Positions 11,541 through 22,774 of a DNA stretch of 64,000 nt are shown in pieces (position 1 is the first letter of the stretch; every line of letters begins with the position of its first letter). Origin of the DNA: Opisthocomus hoazin. Taxonomy: Eukaryota > Chordata > Aves > Opisthocomiformes > Opisthocomidae. Location: assembly GCF_030867145.1 (NCBI RefSeq), contig NC_134428.1, positions 2,046,001-2,110,000 of the forward strand, in the 5' to 3' direction. The notes beneath the pieces were generated by a model that was not told the DNA's origin, did not search any database, and saw nothing but the letters and a program-made list of their open reading frames with translations. Made by a program: the position numbers and the translations under genes.

Positions 11541-12111
11541 GCCACTGCTTGTGAGTGCCCACAACCTGTCTGGCTTCTTTCCAAGCCCAGCTACTGCTCC
11601 TCTGTCACCCAGCCCCAGACTTGCTTCCATCCTCCCTTCAAAAGCCAGCACTGAAACAGACATACTCATACCGCTGCTGCTGCTCCAAAATCACTTCAGC
11701 GTGTCCCTCCCCACAACCGGCCTACCCAGGATCATATCAGGCCCGCACCTCCTGCTGAAAAACGCTCTCCCAGCACACCTGAATGTAGCCCCCGTATTCC
11801 CACAGACTGCTAAGCATGTAGTTTACAAAACAAACACCTGTCTTTATTCCTATACATGGCTCGGTATTGCCCTTCAGAGTCTTACCTCAATGAAAAAATC
11901 CTGGGAGTCCTTGCAAGTGGCAACTGAGGAAAAGAGGTTATGGAATATCTGAGATCTATCTGCACCTATTGTTACTCAATCAGCATTGGTCCCATATTAC
12001 TCTTGATACTTCTTCAACTGTTTCTGAAATAACAACCACTCATCTCAGTACATGTTCATTACTTTTCAAGTTTCCATGGAGTTTTGGTATAGACCACTGC
12101 TGTGCTTCGAG
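11541..12111 (+). repeat. Moderate-copy repeat shared with 24440-24830
   Basis: The stretch 11880-12080 (TCCTGGGAGTCCTTGCAAGTGGCAACTGAGG..., then GAGATCTATCTGCACCT) resembles 24620-24830 in direct orientation. The part from 11541 to 11800 is not recognised. I see no gene. Confidence 0.45.
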
Positions 12112-12566
12112 AATCACAGAATGGTAGGGCTTGGAAGGGACCTCTGTGGGTCATCTAATCCAACCCCCTGCTGACGCAGGGTCATCTACAGGAAGCTGCA
12201 CAGGACCTTGTCCAGGAGGGTCTTGAATATCTCCAGAGTAGGAGACTCCACAACCTCCCTGGGCAGCCTGTGCCAGGGCTCCGTCACCCTCAGAGGGAAG
12301 ACATTCTTCCTCATGGTCAGCTGGAGCTTCCTCTGCTTCAGTTTGTGCCCATTGCCCCTTGTCCTGTCACTGGGCACCACTGAAAAGAGCTTAGCCTCAT
12401 CCTCCTGACACCCACCCTTCAGATATTTATTAGGTCCCCGCACAGCCTTCTCTTCTTCAGGCTGAACAAGCCCAGCTCCCTCAGCCTTTCCTCACAGGAG
12501 AGATGCTTGAGTCCCCTCATCATCCTCGTAGCCCTCCGCTGGACTCTCTCCAGTAGCTCCTCATCT
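12112..12566 (-). mobile_element. CR1 LINE 3' fragment
   Basis: The plus strand begins GAATCACAGAATGG, the reverse complement of a CR1 3' terminus with its ATTCTGTG-type end. It continues as the antisense of the RT C-terminal domain (antisense of [15 protein letters not shown] and [10 protein letters not shown]). It is 5'-truncated near 12566, where the composite repeat resumes. Confidence 0.9.
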
Positions 12567-13402
12567 TTCTTTGTCAACCCATCCAGACTGTAATGGCCTA
12601 ACCTGCGAAAAAGGACATTGAGGGAGACCATGTCAGAAGGGTAAAAAATGGCATCCACTGTTCTCTACTCATGCACAAAGGTTGACATATCATCATGACG
12701 GCAATCAGATTTCAGAGGCATGATTGACCCATCATCAATCCATGCTGACTGCTTTCAGACACGTTCACCTTTTTCAGGTGCACAGAAATGCCAAAGTGAC
12801 CTTGTACAGCCTGGGGTTCCCTGGGTTGACTTTCTGAGCTCTTTCAACAACAGGCACAACATTGCCTTGTCCTCACTCACAACAGCCCTCTACCAATGCC
12901 AGGAAGCTTTGAAAGGGATATTCCAAAGAAATGTCGATCTCCCCCCCATCACTTCATCACCGCTATTCTGCCTGTTAAATGCTATATGGAATATTTATAG
13001 ATTTTCATATATTTTCACCTGTCCTGACTATTTCTAAAGCAAATTTTTCAGAGGCAGACTGCCTAGACAAAGGCCCTTTCCATTATTCTCCTGTTTTCTC
13101 CTCCCTTTACTCCTTGTTCATTCAGAGTCCTGTCACCTACCGAGCTGCTGTTTTGACATCAGGGAGTTAAAAGTTTACCTGCCTTTCAGTAGTCTCATTG
13201 TCTCCTTAGCCAGCTCTTTAATTATGTTTATGACTATTTTTTTTCCTCTATCTAGCTACAATATTTCTCATAGTATTATGTCTTATAGGAAGGCAACCTC
13301 ATTAGACGTAGATTGTAATGGCCATGTAATTGCAGAGAGTGTTTTGTTTATGGAACTTGATTATGTTTTAATTATTTTTCTTGCAAATAGGAAAACTCCT
13401 GC
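12567..13402 (+). repeat. Composite-repeat copy, second part
   Basis: It closely follows 45830-46850, sharing the CCATCCAGACTGTAATGGCC, CATGCTGACTGCT and TGTACAGCCTGGGGTTCCC blocks. Antisense, the first 150 bases read as badly decayed CR1 reverse transcriptase. It lacks the short CR1 found at 46215-46393 in the right-arm copy, so that insertion happened after the copies separated. Confidence 0.8.
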
Positions 13403-13554
13403 TGTTCGTGCTGACTGTGAGGCTGCTTGCAGCTGCCTGTAGAAGGCCTCATCAACCTCCTCCTCCTGGTCAGGTGGCCTGTAGTACACACCCACCGTAA
13501 TGTCACCCTTATGAGCCTGTCCCTTAATTCTAATCCACAAGCTTTCAACTTTCC
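13403..13554 (-). mobile_element. CR1 endonuclease fragment fused to OR unit B
   Basis: On the minus strand this reads as the CR1 apurinic-endonuclease region with the VGVYYRPPDQEE signature, preceded by VESLWIRI. Both ends are truncated. It lies in frame with the receptor fragment, giving a chimeric open frame from 13804 to 13361. Confidence 0.85.
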
Positions 13555-14217
13555 TCAGTATGGCCCTGAAGATCTGCACACAGGACAGCACAATAAAAAC
13601 AAAACACCCAAAAGCTAAAGAAAGACTAACCCCAAGAAGCCCAACTTCCCTGAGGCAGGAGTGTGAGCAGGAGAGCTTGAGGATCTGGAGGATTTCACAG
13701 AAGAACTGGTCCACAGCATTGCCTTTGCAGAGAAGAACTGAAAATACGTTAGCAGTGTGCAAAAGAACATAGAGAAAAGCACTGCCCCAGGCAGGTGCTG
13801 CCATGTGGACACAAGCTCTGCTGCCCAGGAGGGTCCTGTAGTGCAGATGGCAAGGTAGCGGTCATAGGCCATGATGGTGAGAAGACAATACTCCCCCAAA
13901 ATCAAGAAGAGAAAGAAAAAGAGCTGCACAACACGCCCTGCATAGCAGATGGCCCTGATGTCCCAAAGGGAATTGGCCATGGATTTAGGGACAGTGGTGG
14001 AGATGGAGCCCAGGTTGAGGATGGAGAGGTTGAGGAGGAAGAAGTACATGGGGGTGTGGAGGTGGTGGTCACAGGCTATGGTGGTTATGATGAGGCCGTT
14101 GCTGAGGAGGGCAGCCAGGTAGATGCCCAGGAAGAGGCAGAAGTGCAAGAGCTGCAGCTCCCATGTGTCTGCAAATGCCAGGAGGAGGAACTGGGTGATG
14201 GAGGTGCTATTGGTCAT
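13555..14217 (-). pseudogene. Olfactory receptor pseudogene, OR14-like gamma-c (unit B)
   Basis: The copy starts MTNSTS at 14217. TM1 to TM3 are readable, with GLIIT, PMYFF and MAYDRY. A deletion of about 10 bases near 13842, where KPLHY is encoded in the intact copies, shifts the frame. The rest of TM4 and TM5 continues in the frame open from 13804 and stops at QIFRAI, where the CR1 fragment takes over. TM6 and TM7 are absent. The TM3 Cys needed for the loop disulfide is Arg (YAGRVV). It cannot encode a receptor. Confidence 0.92.
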
Positions 14218-17200
14218 TTACTTTCTCTACACACGGGGTCCTGTTCCTAGAGGAAGAATCAATGAAGAGTTAGGGGAGACTTCTCAGAGGAAAATCAAAG
14301 CTTTGCTCCCAGAAGCTCACCCTGCTTCCTACACATCCCATTCCTTTTCCAGGAGCCCTTCCTTCAGCTCTGTGGCTGCAGCTCTTGTTGATGCTGGGAG
14401 AGTGTACCAGGAGGAGCAGGATCTCTTCCCATGGGCTGCCAAGGAGCCAGCTCTGCTCTGCAGCGGTGGGTTCATGGGCATGGTGGCACAAGGGTTCATG
14501 GCCATTGTGGGCCAAGGTCCAGACCTGGTGTGAGACTTTGCCAGAGGAATCTGCTCTTATTGCAAAAGGGATTTTCAGCATCTGCACTGCCAGTGCTAAG
14601 GAATGGGGATGGCAGAAGGCAGTCTCAGAGGTTTTGGGTTCTTGCAGCTTCCGTCTTGTCACTTTGGGGGTGTGTTTGGATGTCAGAAACCCTCAGAAAT
14701 TCTGCTGCACTCAGGGAGAAAAGAGGGAGTCTTGTGAGGTGAAACAATTGCTTGTGGCTTAGTGCAGAAGGAGGGCAGCTGGTCTGTCCCTCTGCCTTGT
14801 TCTGAGCTGCCCTGGGCTTGTTCTTCGTAAGGTGGATGATGAGCACAGTCCTATGTTATCCTGAAAAACAATCAGATGCTACTGAGAACAGAGGGATCCA
14901 GTGCAGACCGCTAAATGTCTCACCCTTTCTCAAGGTCACAGCTCCTCACTTCTAACCAAGGACACGCATGGCTCATTTCATCAACCCAACAGGGTTTTCT
15001 CCCTTGTAGCATCTCTGTGCTTCTCCATGGGGCTTGCACATAACAAAAGGGTGTGACAGGACAGGTTTGCATTGTGGAGGGCAGCTCACAGCTTGGAAGG
15101 ACACCTCAAGGAAATAGCCAAGTGTTCAAAGGATAGCATCTGGTGAAGGGAAAAGCAGCTGATCCTCCAGCCCCACAGACTGCATTGCCCACAGCCCCAC
15201 AGGGGAGATGAAAGTTGGGGCACTTGTTCCCATGGACACAGCTGCAGAAATGGAGCCAGAAAATCACCCTGTGATGCTGCAGGTGAATGTCCAGCTCGCT
15301 AACGAAGCTGACAGCAAGAATGAAATAACAACAAGAACACAGACAAGTGGAGAAGCAAGTAAATATCCAGAGAGGGTCTGGATGAGAGATGCCAGGGCAG
15401 AGGCAGCTGGGCCCTCAGCACAGCGTCACCCTTCCCCAGCTGTGCACGCCGCCTCCCAGACACCAACATTGCCGGGCAGTTGAGTTCTGAGCCCCTGTGA
15501 TCTGCAGCAGAGAAATGGAGATGTGGCTGGAGAGCTGCCCCCTGGCTCTGCTGGAGCTCTGCTGCAGAGGAGGTGGTTCATGGTTTGGAGACCTCAGCCC
15601 TGAGGGCAGAGGCTTTGGTGGGTGGGAGACGAGGCAAGGGCTCTTGCTCAGAGGAAGGGGTCTGCATTGGAGGGGATCACATGGAGGTTTCTGAATTCTT
15701 CCTCCCACAACAGTTCTGGTTTTCATTTCTACTCCTTCCCTGATTACATCTCTGCTGCCTGGAAATTTTCCTACTGGGAGATGTTTGCCTGTCCCATGTC
15801 TTTCCCTGTCAGCAGTCACAGACCCCATCCCAACCCCTGTGCACTCACCCTGGCCATACAGAAACCTGCCTGTTTGCAGGGCACTGACTGGGGGCCCTTT
15901 CTTGTTTGCAGGTGGAAAATGAAAGGTCAGGCTAAGCCTGGTAGGTCCAGGAAAGGTGATGCTGGTCCTGTCGACAGGCAGAGGAATGGCTGAGGGTGCT
16001 TTAGGAGGCTCCTATCAGAGTTACTGATCACTGGCTCAGGAATCTCAGTGACTTCTTCAAGGTTGAAAGCTCCTGTTCCATTTATACCTTTTACACCGCC
16101 CTCCCTCTTCCAAATAGGAAACTGATAACATAAATTCTGGAAGTTTTTGTTATCTTTATGGTTATCCTGTGCATGACCTTCTTCTTGAATCAGTCCTTTG
16201 GAAATATTGTGGGGATGAACTGGAGCTGTGAGCATCCCTGACCCATGCAGCAGTCTCCTGGTAGGAGAAAAACCCTGCTCTTCCGGGCTTCTCTTCTTCC
16301 ACCCACAGATTCTCCCCACAGCACCATCGGGAACTCCCCAAGCAGGCTGAGCACTGACCCCAGCATACAGACTCCTGAGGTAAAGGGACCTGCTCTGGAG
16401 GTCCGTCCTGGGCACCCCTGGCTGCACACCTGGCTTAATATCCTACCAGTAACCCCCAGAGAAGGCAGTCAACTTGCCCTACTCCTCTGATGGCAGGGCA
16501 TGGAAAAACTTCTCTGGAAGGTGTCTTCCTCCTCTAGGCTTGAGAAGCTGTGACAATCCTCCACAAAGATCCTGTAGGCTGTAGGATGTGCCAGCTTTTG
16601 GAGATCCCTCCAGCAGCTGCAGATTCACTGCCCTGCTTCCAGGGACTTACCATTTCATGGGTTGTGAAAATTTCTCCCTCAGTGAGCTCTCAGCGTCTTC
16701 CCACCCCGCACTGCCTTTAACCTATGTCCACCTCGCACCTCTCCCCTCGCTGCCTGCAGGCGGTGCCCTCAGCCCTGCTGTGCTTTGCAGAGGAGCTGCT
16801 CCTGGGCACAGCTGTTTCTCTGCAAGTGCTGCCCACTTGCCAGGAGTTCCCTCCATCCCAGGAGCCCAGCCCAGATCAGCAGCACAGGACCAGCTCAAGG
16901 CAGCTCTTTCTCTGCCCACTCTGGGCTCCCTTGTTGTGTCTCTGGGTCTCCAGAGATACTGCTGTGAAACAGGCTGAAGTCATCACTGATGTTCCCTCCC
17001 TCTGCTGGGGAGAACAACTTCTTTCTAGCAATGTCACTTCTCCTTATCAGATTTAAGACAACTGAACCTGCAATTATTTCTATGTCCAGTGCTGCTGATG
17101 GATGTAATCAGCCTGAGTCCTGTGGCACAGGGAGAGGCCTGTCCCATCTTTAGCCAGTAGATGTAGGCAGTGCTTCTCCCACATCCTTTAGTTATGTCTT

Positions 17201-17620
17201 TGACGATGCATTCAAAGAACAGATCAATAATTATCACAGTGTTTTTGGATCACAGGCTTTTCCATAGCCAAGCACATTTTCAGAAACACCTTGTCCTTCC
17301 TGGTGATTAGCTTCACCTGCACCATAGGCCCCCCAAGGCTGCAGGGACACCAGAGACAGCAAAAGCCTCTCCTGGCAGGGATGCAGAGTCCAGCCCTGCA
17401 TCTCTCTGCTCCTGAGGGATCATCAGGTTTTTCTCTCGTTACGGAGTCCTCATTTCCTCTTTACGTTGCCATCTGACCTCCACACCAGCATGCACTAAAG
17501 CAAAGCTTTGCTTGCATGGGACCTTGGGCACTTGGGAACACCTTTCATTGTTTCATGTCTGAGCCTGCTCGTGGTGCCATGGCTGAAGTCCAGCACACCT
17601 CTGTTCCGACATAGAGAACC
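14218..17620 (-). repeat. OR duplication unit B, 5' flank
   Basis: It lies upstream of the unit B pseudogene on the minus strand and is inverted relative to units A and C. It shares the GAGCAGCTCCT block (near 16795), the TTTCACAGCAGT/AGGCTGAAG block (near 16965) and, with unit D only, a further block from 17075 to 17600 that matches 58745-59620 (ATGTAATCAGC...GTCCTGTGGCACAGGGAGAG). A splice-acceptor-like AG lies at 14242-14241, 23 bases before the ATG. No conserved open frame is seen. Confidence 0.7.
14241..14242 (-). promoter_or_regulatory. Candidate splice acceptor before OR unit B
   Basis: The minus strand reads TTCTTCCTCTAGGAACAG and ends 23 bases before the unit B ATG, nearly identical to the unit D site. 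Confidence 0.5.
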
Positions 17621-17719
17621 TATAATAGGGTGAGGAAGGGTCCTAAGTCTTATTTAGCCAGCCTGAGGAAGTCTTGCGATCAAAGGCCTCACATCTTACT
17701 GGGGACTTTAATGACCCGG

Positions 17720-18045
17720 TGTATTGGGTTTCCATGGCAAGGCTTTGGTAGTGGTGAGGGGGGCTGCAGAGGTGGTTTAGGTAAGAACAGAGCAACAGCT
17801 GCTTGTTGCACATAGCAGGTTTCAGTTGCCTCCAAAATGCACCAGCCACTGCCGAAACCTGAGCCAGTAAGCAAATGTAGTGGCCCTTCTCTGATAGCCT
17901 ACTGGAGAAAGGACAAAAGAGAGTGGGCAACAACTGTAAAAGAGAAGAATGAGAGAAACAACCCTGCAGACACCAAGGTGAGCAAAGAAGGAGGGGGAGT
18001 GAGAGAGAGGCTTGGTGGGCAGCTGGCAGCCAAGAGTTAGCTGAC
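17720..18045 (+). repeat. LTR, avian ERVL-like family
   Basis: It begins TGTATTGGGTTTCCATGGCAAGG, followed by TTTGGTAGTGG and GGGGGCTGCAG, and later ACAACCCTGCAGACACCAAGG. I recognise this as the widespread bird ERVL-type LTR. The right boundary is approximate and no internal ERV sequence is attached, so it is probably a decayed solo LTR. Confidence 0.65.
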
Positions 18046-18119
18046 TCCCATGACATTCACAGGACAACAAATGCTCCTTTATGTGTCCTCCCTGTTCAGC
18101 CCTATCCAGCACCAGCCAC

Positions 18120-18450
18120 TCACCAAAGGTTTATGTGTGAGCTTTTCTGCACGGCCTCTTTGCTCCTCCCGCTGGGTTCAGTGCCTGCACAGGGGGAACA
18201 ATCAGCCCTTCTCGACCTCTCTCCTTGTACAGACCCTGGCAGACCTCAGAGCAGGGATGTCTGCGAAACCCCACGTGGGATGCGGATAGGGCTGGGTAGG
18301 TTCCTGTGGGAGGCTGTTTCAAGTAGGAGGAACAGAAGGGGAACAAGGTACAAAGGGATGTACTGCAGATCATGAGAGGCAAGCTGCTCCTCACACCGAA
18401 TACACCCTTCCCCATGCTGCACCTGAACACTGCAGCCATTGGACCATGTG
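18120..18450 (+). repeat. Repeat copy, inverted relative to 54055-54375
   Basis: The reverse complement of this block matches 54055-54375 (shared AGGTTTATGTGTGAGC, GGGGTTTCGCAGA-type and GGAGGCTGTTTC-type segments). A shorter related stretch is at 50345-50420. Its nature is unknown and no coding potential is seen. Confidence 0.6.
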
Positions 18451-18559
18451 TGGGACAGCAGGGCTGGGCTGGGACAGGCCAGGGAACTGACAGGGGCCAC
18501 TAAGCACCACTTGCCACGGGGTGACCACCTGGAATTTGTGGCTGCAAGGAGTCAAGAGC

Positions 18560-18985
18560 AAAGGGAAGAGATTCAGATTTCACATCTCCAGGAATAGTAC
18601 TGACGAGCTGGAGTGGGTTTAGCAAAGGTTCCCCAGGACAGCCATGGACTGGAGAGCATTGCCTGTTAGGAGAGGCTGAGGGAGCTGGGCTTGTCAAGCC
18701 CAGAGAAGGGATGGGTGAGGCTGACATCATCCCAGCCTGCCAGTACTTACAAGGAGATCATGGAGAATACAGACCCATCTCTTCAACGAGATTCATGGTG
18801 AGAAGACAAAATTCAGTGGGAGGAAGGTGAAAGAGGAGAGGTTCAGCCAGGACAGAAGGACAAGATTTTTCCCCAGGAGCTCATCCAAGTGCAGGAACAG
18901 GTCACACAGAGAAGCTGGGCAGTCTCTGTCCCTAGGAGTTTCAAACTTGGACTGAAGCAAGCATTGAACTACTTGGTCTGACCAA
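18560..18985 (+). mobile_element. Old CR1 LINE 3' remnant
   Basis: The plus strand shows decayed CR1 3' sequence: GAGAGGCTGAGGGAGCTGGGCTTGT near 18670, then TTCAGTGGGAGGAAGGTGAAAGAG and CAAGATTTTTCCCCAGGAGC. There is no open frame of note. Confidence 0.65.
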
Positions 18986-19509
18986 TTTTCAGACAGGTTG
19001 CGTTGAAGATTTCCTTATGTCCCATCCAGCTGCAGTTGTCTTCAATTCCTGCGACTATGGGCCCTGTTTCTAACAGGAGCAGAGCAGAGGTCTGTGGGGC
19101 TTGAGTCCTTCTGTGCTGTAAGGGACCATTTACACCAACATCTAAACAGGGGTAGAGAGGCTGACACCAGAGTGTGACTTGCTCTGGGCAAAGACTGAGA
19201 AGTGCCAGGCAAAGAAGTTTTGGGACACATAGGGCTCTTTGCAAGACACCAAATGATCTATTTTTAATACCTTTAGGTTTTTCAGATGTCATTTAATGAC
19301 AATGAAAATTTCTGCAAGATTAACTGAAAACAAAGATCTAAAGCAAGAAATGTGTCAACACTTCTCAGCTTTTTTTCAGTCTTTAGGTGTATTTTGTGAC
19401 TTACTTCTATTACCAATACTGTGTCTCTTATTTCATCTCCCTCATCATTCAGGAGTTGCTACCACTCCAGATCAAATGGCCACGTCTAAGCATATCTTCT
19501 CAACAGACT
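18986..19509. other. Unrecognised stretch
   Basis: No gene or repeat signature is seen. The long plus-strand open frame that starts at 19296 gains its length only from the CR1 that follows. Confidence 0.4.
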
Positions 19510-20228
19510 TACATCAGTACAGAGTAGGAGCTGACCTGCTGCAAGGCAGCTCTGTGGAGAGGGACATGGGTGTCTTGATGGACAACAAGTTGACCATGAG
19601 CCAGCAGTGTGCCCTGGCTACCAAGAAGGCCAATGGGATCCTGTGGTGCATTAACAAGAGTGTGACCAGCAGGTCAAGGGACGTTCTCCTCCCCTGCTAC
19701 TCTGCCCTGGTGAGGTCCCATCTGGAGTACTCTGTTCAGTTCTGGGCTCCCCAATTCAAGAAAGATGAAGAGCTAATGGAGAGAGTCCAGCGGAGGGCTA
19801 AGAGGATGGTGAGGGGACTGGAACATCTCTCCTACGAGGAGAGGCTGAGGGGGCTGGGCTTGTTCAGCCTGAAGAAGAGAAGGCTGAGAGGGGACCTTAG
19901 AAATGCCACTAAATATCTGCAGGGTGGGTGTCAGGAGGATGGGGCCAGACTCTTTTCAGTGGTGCCCAGCGACAGGACTAGGGGCAACGGGCACAAACTG
20001 AAGCACAGGAAGTTCCGTCTGAACATGAGGAAGAACTTCTTCCCTCTGAGGGTGACGGAGCACTGGAACAGGCTGCCCAGGGAGGTTGTGGAGTCTCCTT
20101 CTCTGGAGATATTCCAGCCCCACCTGGACGCGGTGCTGTGCAGCCATCTCTGGGTGTCCTTGCTTTGGCAGGGGGGTTGGACTAGATGTCCCACAGAGGT
20201 CCCTTCCAACCCCTACTATTCTGTGATT
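19510..20228 (+). mobile_element. CR1 LINE 3' fragment with open RT C-terminus
   Basis: From about 19515 to the CR1 end this is the C-terminal third of CR1 ORF2, after the catalytic RT core: [47 protein letters not shown]. The 3' end is TATTCTGTGATTG at 20217-20229, the usual CR1 terminus. It is unbroken by stops, so it is fairly young, but it is 5'-truncated and cannot move by itself. Confidence 0.92.
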
Positions 20229-20234
20229 GTGCTA

Positions 20235-21030
20235 AAGGCAGGAAGAAGACGTGAATTATTGTGGAATAGGTTGAGTTTCGAATTCGAGGCAGCAGAAGGA
20301 GGACGTGCATTCCAGTGCTGGGATGTGGAGAGCAATAGCAGATCCAAGCAAGTTTGTGGCTGTGACATCTTGCGTGCTAGAGAAGCATTAACAGGGTGTT
20401 GGAAAAAAGCAGTTGCTGGGAAACCGAGAGGCATTGGCATAGCCCCCGGTAAACACAGCTTTTTGTTTGAAGCAACAGTGAATGAGAACAGAGGGACATC
20501 AGTAAAGCTTGGGAGATCCGAGGGTCAGAGTGAGGTGGGGAAATGGGGCAGTAGCTAAAGTCTGCAAGGAAACAAGCACAGGCATAGGACAGTGTAACAC
20601 AGCCTGTGGTGGGGATGACCAAGGGCCTTGGTGTGGCTGGGACCACCCCCTGACAACACAAATGAGGTCTTCTTCCTTTTGGCTATGGCTACTCTCCCTT
20701 CCACTGAGGCCCATGAGAAGAGACCAGTGCCTTACAACCCCAGGGCATTGTTGGCTCCTCACTCACCCCTACAGAGCCTGGGAGGTTTCCCATTGCTCTC
20801 CTGCACTGAACATTCCACACCCCACATCACACTGCTCCAAAGAAGAGCCACGAACAGGCTGTGAGGCAACAGACCCCCATGCCCAGGGGATGGGGATCAG
20901 AGCTTGGCTGTCCTGCTTTGCAAAAGACGTCAAGGCCTTCCACAGCCACACTCCACATCTGATTTTCCACCAGTAACCAGTGCCTCTGACTTCTTGCTTC
21001 ACCCTGGGGGATGCATCAGGGATGGTCACC
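20235..21030 (-). repeat. Composite-repeat copy, inverted
   Basis: The reverse complement matches 10930-11540, and parts match 34010-34140 in the left arm directly (GGACAGTGTAACACAGCCTGTGGTG versus GGATGGTGTAGGACAGCCTGCAGTGG). It extends the set of dispersed copies of the composite repeat. Confidence 0.55.
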
Positions 21031-22354
21031 TCTTCTTGTAATTCCCTCCACGATCCCTTTGCAATGATGGTCCTCAGTGGGGCATGCCGACATCCTTAGA
21101 AACTTGAACGTCTGCTGATGAATTTTACTTCTCTAGAGACTTGTTCTCTGGAAGAACTTCACTTAAAGTTCTCAATTTTTCTGTGGTTAACTAAAGAGCT
21201 TTCAGGAGCGAAAGTCAAAGTGAAAAAACAACAATAGGAAAAGATTTTTCCCCGTTTTTTTTTTTTGATTCTTTACACGTTACTTGGTGTCAGCAATCTC
21301 CATCTCATAATAATCCTGAGCTTCTCCTAAAGCAGTCTGAATATATATGAAAATAAAGGCCCTTTGTTTACGACAATCAAGTAGTCTTTGTCCCTTCCCC
21401 CAACCCCACCATCTCCCTCATCAAACACCTGGGACTTCAAGAAGCCTTGTTCCAATCTCAGCTTCCTCCCCTTAAGGCTGTAGATACAGGTCTCAGCCTG
21501 TTGGCACAAACTCCCACCTGTTTTACTTGGAGAACGAGCTGCGTGTAGACACAGAAGGCTTTTTCTTAATGGTCAACAAATAAAAAGAAAAAGGCATGAT
21601 TTAAAGAAAAAAAAAAATCATTCCTCTGCTTTATATTAAATCCGCTTTACCCCTACTGAAGTGCACTTTCCACAACAGATAACCTTACCAACAGAAAACA
21701 CCTTCTGTGTCAAGCACAGACCCCCAAATCCCCCCAAACACTGTCCCCTGTCCCAGACTCTGTCGATATTTCTTCTTTGCACACAACAAGCTGCCCACTA
21801 AAGTCACTAGCTCCCTCAATTCATAGGGCGAAGAAAGGAGAAGTGCTCTCTTTTGCACAGCCAAATCTGCACTAATCCCAATATTTTGAGGTTACAGGGA
21901 CTTTACCAAGTGTACCCTGCAGCATCTACCACCACTCATTTCTTTATTTTCTGCAGGGTAAACTACATGTGTCTCCAAAGTAGGGGAAGGCAGAGAACAG
22001 AGTTATCTCATCTGGTGTTGGACACCTTGCACTCAATTGCCCAGGCTTCCCTTTCTAGTCAAGAGAAAAAAATCAGCTCTCTTAACTGAGATGCCTTGGG
22101 CTTCCCTGCCTGGCCACCAGCTCCTCCTCCACGTATGCTCCTATAGGACCTGGGTCACATTTCCCAGTCCCACGTGGGGTCTTCAGCTACCTCAGGGTGT
22201 CTTGGAGGCAGTGCCCACCTCTGTGTGGGCAACTGAATCAACCCCCAAATGAAGACGTTAGGTGCACAATGGCATATCACTATGGGCCTCCAAGTGCCAG
22301 ACCCCAAGTGAGGCCCGGAGCACAGGGGTGTCAAGAGGCCCAAGTCACACTCAA
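21031..22354. other. Unrecognised, AT-richer stretch
   Basis: It contains a 13-base T run near 21254 and A runs near 21605, but no open frame with a recognisable domain and no LTR ends. A short stretch near 22270-22310 resembles the reverse complement of 40185-40215. Confidence 0.4.
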
Positions 22355-22770
22355 GTGAAACAAAATGACTCCTATTTTCAAGAAGGAATTAAAGGAGGAC
22401 TCAGGGAACGACAGGTTGGTCAGCCTCACCTCAGCCTCCACTGAGGTGAAGGAGCAGCTAATCCTGTCAACCATTTCCAGTTACAGGAATGACAAGAGAG
22501 TCATCAGGAGCAGTCAGCCTGGCTTCACGAAGGGGAAGTCCTTTTTAGCTGACCTTATAACCTTCTCCAATGACATGACTGTCTTGGTAGATGAAGAGAG
22601 AGGAGTGGTGATTGCCTGTATTTCAGAAAGTCTTTCAGCACTGTCCGCCTATGATATCGTCATATAGAAGCTGTTAAAATCTGGACTGGATGAGAAGAAA
22701 GAGAGGTGGACTGAAAATTTGCAGGCCTAGAGAGTGGCGATCAGTGGCATGAAGTCTAACCATCCACTGC
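22355..22770 (+). mobile_element. Old CR1 LINE, RT fragment
   Basis: The plus strand reads the start of CR1 reverse transcriptase: PIFKKELKED, RLVSLTSAS, and GFTKGKSFLADLITF near 22525-22570. An aspartate-containing motif A follows in decayed form. It abuts an oppositely oriented CR1 piece near 22770. Confidence 0.75.
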
Positions 22771-22774
22771 AGGT

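Noticed and set aside
19296..20558. A 420-codon open frame on the plus strand
   Set aside because: Its core (19510-20228) is CR1 ORF2 C-terminus and the ends are random extension into flanking DNA. It is not a host gene.
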